A stretch of DNA of 6,688 bases from Candidatus Segetimicrobium genomatis (GCA_005883865.1 VBAO01000088.1:1-6688), one strand, 5' to 3'; positions 1-6,289 are shown, counted from the stretch's first letter. The notes: generated by a model not told the origin, from the letters alone. Made by a program: numbers and translations.

Positions 1-1
1 C

Positions 2-949
2 GAGACCACCAACACGCTGGGGCGCAGCTGGGCGCGGCTGGCCGTGGGATACGAGGACCGTCAGGACCCGGTGGAGGCGACTCTGGGGCTTCTCCACGAG
101 TTGGGTGTGGCCGGTGAGACGATTGGGCTTGAGGCGGATGCCTGGTTCATCAGCCCCAAGCGTGCCGTCCAACTGCAGAAGGGCATTGAACAAGCCGGGG
201 GCCGCGTCGTGGATGCGTCGCAGACGGTCGAACGGCTGCGCGTCATCAAGTCAAATCCAGAGCTCGCCTATATCCGCATGGGAGCGCGCGCCTTGGAGAA
301 GGCGATGCAGGCGGGATTCAACGCGTGCCGGATTGGCGCCAACGAAAACGATGTCGCAGGAGTCATCGTCGCCGAACTGATTCGCCACGGCGGTGAATAC
401 GCGGGATTGCCGCCGTTCATCACCAGCGGGCCACGAACGAGCCTCTGCCACAGCACCTGGGCTGGCCGGACTCTCGAACAAGGAGACGTGATCGATTTTG
501 AGCTCCCTGGTGTCATCAAACGATACTGCGCGGCGCTCTTCCGAGTCGGCGTTTTGGGGAAGCCCGACGCGGAGTTCACCCGCCGTTACACAATGGTGCG
601 CGAGGCGTTGGAGAATGTCATCGCAGCGATCAAGCCCGGAGCGACATCAGGGGAGGTTCACAACGCCAACAAGGCCGTGTTCACCAAGTACGGCTGCGGC
701 CAGATGCTTGGGCATCGCACAGGGTACTCCGTCGGGATCAACTATCCGCCCGATTGGGGTGAGGGACATATCATGTCGATCTGGGACGGTGACGAACGCC
801 CCCTGCAGCCTGGTATGACCTTTCACCTCGTGCCGGGCTTCTTGGATCTGGGGCGCTATGCGATCACGGTGAGCGACACTGTGCTCGTCACGGCCTCCGG
901 TTGCGAGGTGATCACGAACTATCCTCGCGACCCGGTCATCATCAACTGA
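2..949 (+). CDS. M24-fold creatinase / ectoine hydrolase (DoeA)-like protein, 5' end missing
   Basis: The frame is open from base 2, so the gene starts left of the window. A GTG at 44 is internal, because in-frame coding sequence continues upstream of it. What is visible is the end of a creatinase N-domain (to about base 260, with the ERLRVIKSNPEL linker typical of the family) followed by a complete C-terminal pita-bread domain. Landmarks are LCHSTW (His codon 449-451), GDVIDFELPG (Glu codon 500-502), GHRTGYSVGINYPPDWGEG (His codon 713-715), GMTFHLVPG (His codon 824-826) and VSDTVLVT (Asp codon 875-877). In metal-dependent M24 peptidases two Asp ligands sit where this protein has Glu (500) and Ala. 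That pattern and the PPDWGEG stretch place it with the creatinase/DoeA branch, which hydrolyses C-N bonds in small molecules, rather than with Xaa-Pro peptidases. The usual SET near the end is SDT here. It is probably cytoplasmic. The substrate cannot be read from sequence; hydrolysis of an amidine, lactam or cyclic amidine is inferred. Fold certain, subfamily likely, substrate unknown. Confidence 0.88.
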   Translation, partial: ETTNTLGRSWARLAVGYEDRQDPVEATLGLLHELGVAGETIGLEADAWFISPKRAVQLQKGIEQAGGRVVDASQTVERLRVIKSNPELAYIRMGARALEKAMQAGFNACRIGANENDVAGVIVAELIRHGGEYAGLPPFITSGPRTSLCHSTWAGRTLEQGDVIDFELPGVIKRYCAALFRVGVLGKPDAEFTRRYTMVREALENVIAAIKPGATSGEVHNANKAVFTKYGCGQMLGHRTGYSVGINYPPDWGEGHIMSIWDGDERPLQPGMTFHLVPGFLDLGRYAITVSDTVLVTASGCEVITNYPRDPVIIN

Positions 950-1021
950 GTCTGCGGCCGTCATCGGCATTCTTGAGCGGACCAAAGAGAGACTATCCTG
1001 TGCCGGGCCTGGGAGGGTGGC

Positions 1022-2113
1022 ATGCGCGTTTTTCCGTTCGGCTACCTGCAACACGTCTACGAGGCTCTCGCCAAGAAGTTCGGCGCGACCTCGGAAGAGG
1101 CCCCAATCTTTGCCCGTTGCTTCGTCACCGCCGACCTGCAAGGCAAGGAAACCCAGGGGATGGCCCTATTTCCGCTGGTTTACCATCTCCTTCGAGACGG
1201 CGCCGCCCGGTTCGGCGCGCCGATCCGGATCGTGAGGGAAGGCTCCGCGTACGCCATCGTCGATGGAGGCCATGGCCTTGGTCAGATCGTCGCCACTCAG
1301 GCGATGGAGATTGCGATCCAGAAGGCTCACCAGTCGGGCGTCGGCGCGGTCTGGGCGCGAAACACCAACGACATCGGCATGGTCGCAAACTATTCCATGC
1401 AGGCGCTTGAGCACGACGACGTCGGCATTGCGATGACCAACGGCGTGGCCTTTGTCGCTCCATGGGGAGGGCGCGACCAAATTTTCAGCACCAATCCTTT
1501 CTCGGTCGCCATTCCGGCCGGCGAGGAACGGCCCATCCTCATCGACACGAGCGCGAGCGGGTTGTCACACGGCAAGGTCATCATGGCGGCGCGGGATCAC
1601 GTCCCGCTCGCTGCGCCGTTACTGGTGGACGAGGCTGGCCGCTTCGTCACCGATCCTGTGCCGTTTATCGTCAACGCCCTTGACCGCGAATCTCCCCAGC
1701 GGGGCGCGATTCTCCCGCTCGGCCACAAGGGCTTCACCTGGGTGCTCCTCGTCGACGTCTTGACGGGCATCATGTCCGGCATGACGGCATCGAAGGACGT
1801 TCCCGAACATCCGACCAAAGACAACCCCGCCACTCTCGGGCAATTCTTGATGGCCATCAACGTCAGCGCGCTGATGCCGATCGGTCAGTTCAAGGCGAAG
1901 ATCGATGATCTCATCCGCAGCGTGAAGCAGTCCCAGCCAGCCGAGGGCTTTACGGAGATCCTGCTGCCGGGCGAGCGCGCCCAACGCGAAGCCGAGCGGC
2001 GCCGGAGGGATGGGATTTCCGTGCGCGACGAAGAGTGGGGCAACGTCGTGGCGATCGCGAAGGAGCACGGTGTCGACCTGCGCGCGCTGCCGGGGGCGCC
2101 GTCGCTCCCGTAG
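1022..2113 (+). CDS. Ldh2/YlbC-family oxidoreductase (malate/L-lactate/ureidoglycolate dehydrogenase type) with altered active site
   Basis: 363 aa, the usual length of this NAD(P)H-dependent family, which includes AllD, L-sulfolactate dehydrogenase ComC and the cyclic-imine reductase DpkA and is unrelated to classical Rossmann LDH/MDH. The start ATG at 1022 has GGAGG at 1012-1016, 5 nt away, and gives a normal N-terminus. Family landmarks in order: ADLQGKETQG (residues 37-46), AIVDGGHGLGQ (78-88), ARNTNDIG (112-119), GGRDQIFSTNPFSVAIP, the ILIDTSASGLSHGK segment, LPLGHKGF and LLPGERAQREAE near the C-terminus. Three positions regarded as catalytic or substrate-binding in the family are changed: the SHG His is Gln45, the Arg four residues later is Leu49, and the His of the (S/M)xH motif is Asp117. 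The fold and cofactor site look intact, so the reaction may differ from simple 2-hydroxyacid/2-ketoacid interconversion. It sits 8-9 nt before the carbamoylase gene and is almost certainly cotranscribed with it. Family assignment firm, substrate unknown. Confidence 0.9.
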   Translation: MRVFPFGYLQHVYEALAKKFGATSEEAPIFARCFVTADLQGKETQGMALFPLVYHLLRDGAARFGAPIRIVREGSAYAIVDGGHGLGQIVATQAMEIAIQKAHQSGVGAVWARNTNDIGMVANYSMQALEHDDVGIAMTNGVAFVAPWGGRDQIFSTNPFSVAIPAGEERPILIDTSASGLSHGKVIMAARDHVPLAAPLLVDEAGRFVTDPVPFIVNALDRESPQRGAILPLGHKGFTWVLLVDVLTGIMSGMTASKDVPEHPTKDNPATLGQFLMAINVSALMPIGQFKAKIDDLIRSVKQSQPAEGFTEILLPGERAQREAERRRRDGISVRDEEWGNVVAIAKEHGVDLRALPGAPSLP

Positions 2114-2116
2114 AGG
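2113..2116 (+). promoter_or_regulatory. Shine-Dalgarno site deciding the start at 2123
   Basis: GAGG overlaps the last base of the upstream TAG stop and lies 6 nt before the ATG at 2123. A second in-frame ATG at 2117 touches this site directly and would leave no spacer, so 2123 is the better start. The short stop-to-start distance implies translational coupling to the Ldh2-family gene. Confidence 0.6.
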
Positions 2117-2122
2117 ATGATC

Positions 2123-3326
2123 ATGCCCCGACGGATCGACATCGATCCCGAGTCGGTCGAGCGCTATCTCCAACAGTTGGCGCGCTTCGGCGCCGTCGGT
2201 CCGACCGGCGTCTCACGCCCCGTCTATTCGCCGGAATGGGTCGCGGCGCAGGATCAGGTAGCTGCGTGGGGCAGAGAGGCGGACCTCGCCGTCCGGCGCG
2301 ACGCCGTCGGCAACATCTGGAGCCGGTTGAATGGAACCGAAGACGGCAAGGTGATCGTTACGGGCTCGCACATCGATACCCAGCGTCCGGGCGGCCGGTA
2401 CGACGGCGCCCTCGGCGTCATCGGCGGGCTGATTGCGTTGAGCGCGCTCAAGCAGCAACTGGGGCTGCCGAAGCGCCCCTTAGAAGCGGTCTCGCTCTGC
2501 GAAGAGGAAGGGAGCAGGTTTGGCCGGACTCACTTCTGGGGGTCAAGGGCGATCGTCGGCCGAATCGACCGGGGCGAGGCCGAGACGTTGCTCGATTACG
2601 ACGGGATCTCGATGGCTGAGGCCATGGGCGAAGCGAACCGACATCGACACCTACATCGAACTGCACATCGAGCAGGGGCCGATCCTCGAAGAACGGAAGC
2701 TGCCGGCAGGCATCGTTGATCGGATCACCGGCCTGCGCCATTACCTCGTGGAAGTAGAGGGGCGTGACGACCACGCCGGCGGGGCCCCGATGGATTTGCG
2801 CCGCGACCCCATGGCGGGCGCTGCGGAGATTGTTTCCAAAGTGATCGAGACGGCCGTCACGATGGGCCGGCCGGCCGTGACGACAGTTGGGCGCATGCTG
2901 GTCGAGCCAAACTATCCGGCGATCGTTCCGAAGCGGGTCCTGTTCATGGTCGACGCGCGCCATCCAGATCCGGCGGCGCTCAACGAGCTTTTCCGGCGCC
3001 ACGAGGCCGTGTTCGACGAAGTGGGGGGGCGCCGTCACCTGACGGTTCGGTGGGAAATCGCCATGAACCACCCGCCCTGCCCCGCCGATCCGACGACTGT
3101 TCGATTGCTTGAAGAGGCTGCACGAACGGCAGGGGTTCCAGCGTGCACGATGCACAGTGGGGCGGGCCACGACGCGCAGATGATGGCGAACGCGGCCAAA
3201 ATGGCGATGATTTTCGTCCAGAGCAAAGATGGTCGAAGTCACACGCCGGACGAATTCACGGCTCTGGACCACTGCGTCGCCGGGATCCAGATCCTTGCCA
3301 CCGTGCTCCAGCGGCTTGCCTACTAG
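2123..3326 (+). pseudogene. Allantoate amidohydrolase / N-carbamoyl-L-amino-acid hydrolase (M20), frameshifted
   Basis: The protein is split over two frames. The first half is read from 2123 (MPRRIDIDPESV) to about 2635; its frame then runs into a TGA at 2717-2719. The second half resumes one frame later at about 2631-2640 (TDIDTYIELHIEQGP) and ends at the TAG at 3324-3326. Together they cover a complete M20 hydantoinase/carbamoylase of about 400 aa. The family's metal-site residues are all present: His83 and Asp85 in GSHIDT, Asp94 in GGRYDG, Glu128/Glu129 in CEEEGSRF, then in the second half the His of ELHIEQGP and the His of GRSHTPDE. The dimerisation-domain signature DDHAGGAPM and the SGAGHDA motif are also intact. 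Homologues such as AllC have roughly ten more residues between the DG...AM segment and the DI...ELHIEQG segment, so a deletion of 3n+2 bases explains both the frame change and the shortening. These enzymes cleave the ureido group of allantoate, N-carbamoyl amino acids or beta-ureidopropionate to CO2 and ammonia; which applies here is not visible. If the shift is real, the product is inactive. Confidence 0.85.
2628..2637 (+). repeat. Tandem GCGAA pair at the frame break
   Basis: Two adjacent copies of GCGAA (2628-2632 and 2633-2637) lie exactly where the carbamoylase reading frame changes. A third copy would add 5 bases and restore one continuous frame reading MGEAKRTDID. Loss of one repeat unit, or a larger deletion ending at the repeat, are both plausible origins of the shift. 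There is no homopolymer at this spot, so a simple base-calling slip is less obvious. Confidence 0.5.
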
Positions 3327-3360
3327 CAGCGCCGCTTACGCCGACGGCACGACTGCGCGC

Positions 3361-3374
3361 GACCGGCGCCGGTC
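3361..3374. repeat. Perfect 14-bp palindrome GACCGGCGCCGGTC
   Basis: The 14 bases at 3361-3374 are identical to their own reverse complement. They lie 34 nt after the carbamoylase stop in the 162-nt gap before the aminotransferase. No T-tract follows, so it is not a convincing intrinsic terminator. It could be a protein-binding site or a chance product of GC-rich sequence. The rest of the gap holds no credible gene; a 12-residue open frame at 3431-3469 has no ribosome site. Confidence 0.3.
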
Positions 3375-3488
3375 AGGGTCGATTAGCAGGAGGCCCATCG
3401 ACGTTAACGAATCACGAGCCAGGTCCTGAGATGAACCGGAAGACCACGACATGCCAAACCCGCTCGTGATGAGCTGCGGAGGATCCGG

Positions 3489-4814
3489 ATGGACGGAGCC
3501 CAGAAAGCGACAGAACCGAGCAGGACGTCCGCATATGCGGAGCGAGCCTGCAAGGTACTGGCCGGGGGGGTCAACAGCAATATCCGCCTGAACGAAAAGC
3601 CGTATCCCCTGTGCTTCGTGAGAGGACGCGGGGCAACGCTTGAGGACCTGGATGGCCGCACCTATATTGACTACGTCCTCGGGATGGGGCCCGTCATCCT
3701 GGGGCATGATGATCCTCGCGTCACCGACGCGATCGTCGAGGCGGTCGGTCGAGGCCTCACGTTCGCCGGCCAGCACCCGGACGAGGTGGAGGTCGCCGAA
3801 CGGATTTGCGCGGCCGTGCCTTCAGTAGAAATGGTCCGCTGCACCTGCTCAGGATCCGAAGCGGTCCACGCGGCACTGCGATTTGCCCGCGCGGCGACCA
3901 ACCGCTGGAAGGTCATCCGCTTTGAGGGACACTACCATGGGTGGCTCGATACGATTTACGTGGGGGAGCGGCCGGACGAAGAGGGACCGGTCGCACCAGC
4001 CCTCCCCGGCACCCGCGGTCAATCGCCGGCAACACTCCAGGATGTCCTGGTCCTTCCCTGGAACAATCTTCAGGCCCTGGAAGCCACAGCGCACTTGTAC
4101 CGGGGACAGATCGCCGCAGTCATTCTGGAACCGATCCTGTGCAACACCGGTGTCATCCCGCCGAAACCGGGCTATATCGAAGCGATCAGGGCCGTCTGCG
4201 ACCGTGAGAAAGCCATGCTGATTTTTGATGAGGTCGTCACCGGATTCCGAGTCGCCCTGGGAGGAGCGCAATCGCTTCTCGGCATCCGCCCCGATTTGAC
4301 GATCTTCGGAAAAGCCATCGCCAACGGGTTCCCCCTCAGCGCCGTTGGCGGGCGCCGGGACATCATGGTGCAGGTCGGAACGGGAAGTGTGATGCACGGC
4401 GGCACGTACAATGGCAACATCCCCGCCATGGCCGCGGCGCGCGCCACCCTTGATGCGCTGAGAGAACATGGCGGGGCGGTGTACGGAGCCATCACCGAGA
4501 CCGGACGCTCTCTGATGGACGGCCTCCGGCGGACTGCTGCCGAGGTCGGCGTACCGGTGTTGCTCCAGGGGCCCGGTCCGATCTTCTACATGTGGTTCAC
4601 GACCAAGCCCGCAATTGATGATCCGCGCACGGCCAAAACAGAAGGCGCTGCCGCGCGTGCGCTGTTCATCCCAGCGATGCTGCGGCGGGGCGTGAGATTG
4701 GTCCCTGATGGGCGATGGCACGTAAGCGCGGCGCACACATCTGACCAAATCGCCCAGACCTTGCAAGCGGCCCGCGAGGCGTTCTTGGAGGTCCGTGCTG
4801 CCGGTGTGACGTGA
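3489..4814 (+). CDS. Class III PLP aminotransferase, glutamate-1-semialdehyde 2,1-aminomutase-like
   Basis: 441 aa; ATG at 3489 with GGAGG at 3478-3482, 6 nt upstream. The order of motifs is that of the HemL-type branch of fold-type I PLP enzymes: GGVNSNIR near residue 26, GRTYIDYVLGMGPVILGH, the phosphate-binding SGSEA (121-125), FEGHYHGW with Tyr149/His150, the FDEVVTGFR stretch with Asp247 contacting the pyridine nitrogen, Schiff-base Lys275 in FGKAIANGFPLSAVGG, and Thr306 in GGTYNGN. True glutamate-1-semialdehyde mutases usually read GTLSGNP at the last motif and NSGTEA at the first; both differ here, and no haem genes are nearby. A catabolic amino-acid or beta-amino-acid transaminase role is therefore more likely than tetrapyrrole synthesis. 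This is inferred from motif differences and context; known relatives include beta-amino-acid and D-phenylglycine aminotransferases. It lies between the carbamoylase and the D-hydroxyacid dehydrogenase. Superfamily certain, reaction uncertain. Confidence 0.92.
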   Translation: MDGAQKATEPSRTSAYAERACKVLAGGVNSNIRLNEKPYPLCFVRGRGATLEDLDGRTYIDYVLGMGPVILGHDDPRVTDAIVEAVGRGLTFAGQHPDEVEVAERICAAVPSVEMVRCTCSGSEAVHAALRFARAATNRWKVIRFEGHYHGWLDTIYVGERPDEEGPVAPALPGTRGQSPATLQDVLVLPWNNLQALEATAHLYRGQIAAVILEPILCNTGVIPPKPGYIEAIRAVCDREKAMLIFDEVVTGFRVALGGAQSLLGIRPDLTIFGKAIANGFPLSAVGGRRDIMVQVGTGSVMHGGTYNGNIPAMAAARATLDALREHGGAVYGAITETGRSLMDGLRRTAAEVGVPVLLQGPGPIFYMWFTTKPAIDDPRTAKTEGAAARALFIPAMLRRGVRLVPDGRWHVSAAHTSDQIAQTLQAAREAFLEVRAAGVT

Positions 4815-4903
4815 GAGCGCCTCTGCGATGACCATCCAACAGCGCTGCGTCACGCCGCTGTCCTGCTCATTCTCCCCCCCATCGTAGGATCCGGGCTGCT
4901 CAA

Positions 4904-4921
4904 CGGGGAGGATTCTCCCCG
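4904..4921 (+). other. GC-rich hairpin CGGGGAG/CTCCCCG
   Basis: Seven perfect base pairs (4904-4910 with 4915-4921) close a GATT loop. It lies 90 nt after the aminotransferase stop. No U-rich tail follows, so it could slow or protect the upstream transcript's 3' end but does not meet the pattern of a standard intrinsic terminator. Confidence 0.4.
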
Positions 4922-4957
4922 CGCGGTTCGAAACCATCCCCGAGGTCGAAAGGGAAA

Positions 4958-4979
4958 TTGTTGTTCAACATTTGAAATA
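4958..4979. promoter_or_regulatory. AT-rich patch with overlapping inverted repeats, candidate operator/promoter
   Basis: Within otherwise GC-rich sequence this stretch is mostly A/T. It contains TGTTG-TT-CAACA (4959-4970) and, sharing its right half, TTCAA-CAT-TTGAA (4964-4976). Such short dyads in an AT-rich intergenic patch are typical of binding sites for dimeric repressors. It lies about 180-200 nt before the dehydrogenase start. A TTGTTG at 4958-4963 could be a -35 box, but no -10 box is found at 16-18 nt spacing. Confidence 0.35.
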
Positions 4980-5008
4980 GAGGGGGGGCCCTGCCACCTC
5001 GATGCCGG

Positions 5009-5036
5009 GCGGTCGCTGCTGCACGGCAGCGATCGC
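5009..5036 (+). other. Strong leader hairpin upstream of the dehydrogenase
   Basis: Bases 5009-5019 pair with 5026-5036 over 11 positions (ten Watson-Crick pairs and one G-U at 5012/5033), closing a six-base TGCACG loop. It is about 120 nt before the start codon. There is no T-tract after it. It may be a leader-RNA structure, or an operator at DNA level; the core TCGCTGC/GCAGCGA is a perfect inverted repeat. Confidence 0.4.
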
Positions 5037-5051
5037 GAGATCCCGACGTAC

Positions 5052-5088
5052 CCCGAGATCCGCTCGTGATCTACGGGATCCATCACGA
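5052..5088 (+). promoter_or_regulatory. Two mutually exclusive leader stems, possible attenuator-like element
   Basis: Stem A pairs 5052-5060 with 5068-5077 (nine pairs and one bulged A at 5073; seven-base loop). Stem B pairs TCGTGAT at 5064-5070 with ATCACGA at 5082-5088 (seven perfect pairs; eleven-base loop). They share 5068-5070, so only one can form at a time. It resembles the layout of a switching leader, but it matches no riboswitch class I recognise and may be chance in GC-rich DNA. Confidence 0.25.
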
Positions 5089-5145
5089 AACGCCGTGAAA
5101 AGCCCTGGGAGATGCATCGCGTCTCCGGACCGGCGCCCACGCGGA

Positions 5146-5151
5146 AAGGAG
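5146..5151 (+). promoter_or_regulatory. Shine-Dalgarno AAGGAG deciding the start at 5158
   Basis: AAGGAG, a near-perfect ribosome site, lies 6 nt before the ATG at 5158. It sets the start there rather than at the in-frame ATG at 5002, whose extra 52 codons look non-coding. Confidence 0.75.
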
Positions 5152-5157
5152 TGGCTG

Positions 5158-6225
5158 ATGACCCATGTAGTACTGGGCTGGCAAGCGGATACAGACGAGA
5201 TCGCGCTCGTGAAACAGGAGCTGCCTGGGTGCAAAATCGACGCCATCCCTCCTCACCAGACACTGACCCGTTTCGAGTGCGACCCGGAGCTCTTGGCGGA
5301 GAAGGCGGCTGACGCCGATGTGCTGATTACGTGGGTCGTTGCCGCAAATGTGTACAGCCGGGCGGAACGCCTCAAACTTTTAGCGTATCTCCATTCCGGC
5401 TTTGATCCTCTCGATCTCGCTGCCCTCGGCGCCAAGCGAATCGCCGTTACCAACGTCGCAGGGGCGAATGCCACCGCGGTGACCGAGCATGCGTTCGCGT
5501 TGATGCTGGCTCTGGGCAAGCGCCTCGTGGAACGGGATACCCGCGTGAAACGCGGTGGGTGGACGCCGATATGGAACCCGCGCACGTCCAGCGTTCTATT
5601 GGAGGGGAGCACGCTCGTCATGGTCGGCATGGGGGCAATCGGCACGAGGCTTGCCCGCCGGGCACGCGCCTTTGAGATGAAAGTGATCGGCGTGCGGAGG
5701 TCGGGGCAGCCCTCTTCGGATGCGGATATCACCTACGGCCCGACCGGATTGTGCGACGCGTTGGCCCAGGGAGATTTTACCGTGCTTGCTGTCCCGCATA
5801 CTTCAGAGACACAAAATTTGATCAGTCATCGTGAACTGGCCGCCATGAAAGCAGGCAGCTTCCTTGTGAACGTAGGTCGGGGGCGGCTCGTCGATGAAAT
5901 CGCCCTGCGAAAGGCGCTGGACGAGGGGCATCTCGGCGGCTTTGCGTCTGACGTGTGGTGGAGTTACCCTCACCATCTCCCGGAAGGGTGGCATTATAGC
6001 GTCTCCTCACGCCTCGGGGTGCATTTGCTGCCGAACGTCATCGCGTCCCATGACTCCGCGGCCGATGTTATTATGGTGAAGAACCAAGCTATTCGACAGG
6101 GGGTCGCAAACGTCAAAGCATTCCTGCAGGGCCGAACGCCGCCGAACCTGGTATTCGACGGGGAAAAGCGGGTCGGGTCGTTGGCCGGCATCCGCGAGAA
6201 AGGTCCCTTGACGTGGCTTCCCTGA
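5158..6225 (+). CDS. D-2-hydroxyacid dehydrogenase (D-isomer-specific) with Tyr replacing the catalytic Glu
   Basis: 355 aa. The catalytic domain (about 1-110 and 300-355) flanks a Rossmann domain. Recognisable family blocks are LHSGFDPLDL (about 80-89), NVAGANATAVTEHAFALMLAL, the dinucleotide motif VGMGAIG (Gly157, Gly159, Gly162), LAVPHTSETQNLI, VNVGRGRLVDE with the substrate/catalytic Arg241, and NVIASHDSA with catalytic His298. The second beta strand ends in VRRS (Arg180-Arg181-Ser182) where NAD-specific members have an acidic residue, so NADP(H) use is likely. Where the family reads DVFxxEP, this protein reads DVWWSYP; the Glu that pairs with the catalytic His (29 residues after the Arg) is Tyr270. 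Formate dehydrogenase, a related family, has Gln there within DVWFPQP, so substitution is tolerated. The enzyme probably interconverts a 2-keto acid and a D-2-hydroxy acid, with the substrate unknown. It is followed 64 nt later by an aminotransferase, suggesting a shared pathway through a 2-keto acid. Confidence 0.9.
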   Translation: MTHVVLGWQADTDEIALVKQELPGCKIDAIPPHQTLTRFECDPELLAEKAADADVLITWVVAANVYSRAERLKLLAYLHSGFDPLDLAALGAKRIAVTNVAGANATAVTEHAFALMLALGKRLVERDTRVKRGGWTPIWNPRTSSVLLEGSTLVMVGMGAIGTRLARRARAFEMKVIGVRRSGQPSSDADITYGPTGLCDALAQGDFTVLAVPHTSETQNLISHRELAAMKAGSFLVNVGRGRLVDEIALRKALDEGHLGGFASDVWWSYPHHLPEGWHYSVSSRLGVHLLPNVIASHDSAADVIMVKNQAIRQGVANVKAFLQGRTPPNLVFDGEKRVGSLAGIREKGPLTWLP

Positions 6226-6278
6226 GCACGCGCAGCGGACGCACCACCGACGGCTTCGATGGTTGATCCTTGAGAATG

Positions 6279-6283
6279 GGAGG
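6279..6283 (+). promoter_or_regulatory. Shine-Dalgarno GGAGG for the right-edge aminotransferase
   Basis: GGAGG within GGGAGGAG lies 6 nt before the ATG at 6290. The 64-nt gap after the dehydrogenase holds no terminator-like hairpin, so both genes are probably on one transcript. Confidence 0.7.
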
Positions 6284-6289
6284 AGACGA

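Larger units (their letters stand above)
4815..5157. other. 343-nt intergenic region, probable promoter and leader of the dehydrogenase gene
   Basis: This is the longest gap in the window and the likeliest transcription-unit boundary. It contains a GC-rich hairpin (4904-4921), an AT-rich patch with overlapping inverted repeats (4958-4979) and three further potential hairpins (5009-5036, 5052-5077, 5064-5088). The dehydrogenase frame stays open back to an ATG at 5002, but the residues it would add are Arg/Ser/Pro-rich and unlike the family, so I treat 5002-5157 as non-coding. A 19-residue frame at 4828-4887 has no ribosome site. I found no good sigma-70 pair and no tRNA. Confidence 0.5.

Noticed and set aside
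973..999. Possible promoter TTGAGC...TATCCT before the Ldh2-family gene
   Set aside because: The spacer is only 15 nt and the -10 match is weak; the gene follows the M24 gene closely and is probably read through.
2620..2645. Programmed +1 frameshift joining the two carbamoylase halves
   Set aside because: There is no slippery or stalling signal, the family is not known to use recoding, and the product would still lack residues present in homologues.
2448..3272. Minus-strand open frame of 274 codons opposite the carbamoylase
   Set aside because: It is an antisense shadow of the M20 domain, rich in Arg/His/Pro with no known motif.
3431..3469. Short open frame of 12 codons (MNRKTTTCQTRS) before the aminotransferase
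   Set aside because: It has no ribosome site at proper spacing and no amino-acid run typical of an attenuator leader peptide.
3849..4937. Minus-strand open frame of 362 codons opposite the class III aminotransferase
   Set aside because: It mirrors a well-conserved gene in high-GC DNA, and its translation shows no recognisable motif or family-like composition.
4921..4942. GGTTCGAAACC resembling a tRNA T-arm
   Set aside because: The flanks do not form the five-pair T stem, and no acceptor, D or anticodon arms fit on either strand.
5002..5157. N-terminal extension of the dehydrogenase from the ATG at 5002
   Set aside because: The extra residues are Arg/Pro/Ser-rich and unlike the family, and a strong ribosome site sits before 5158.
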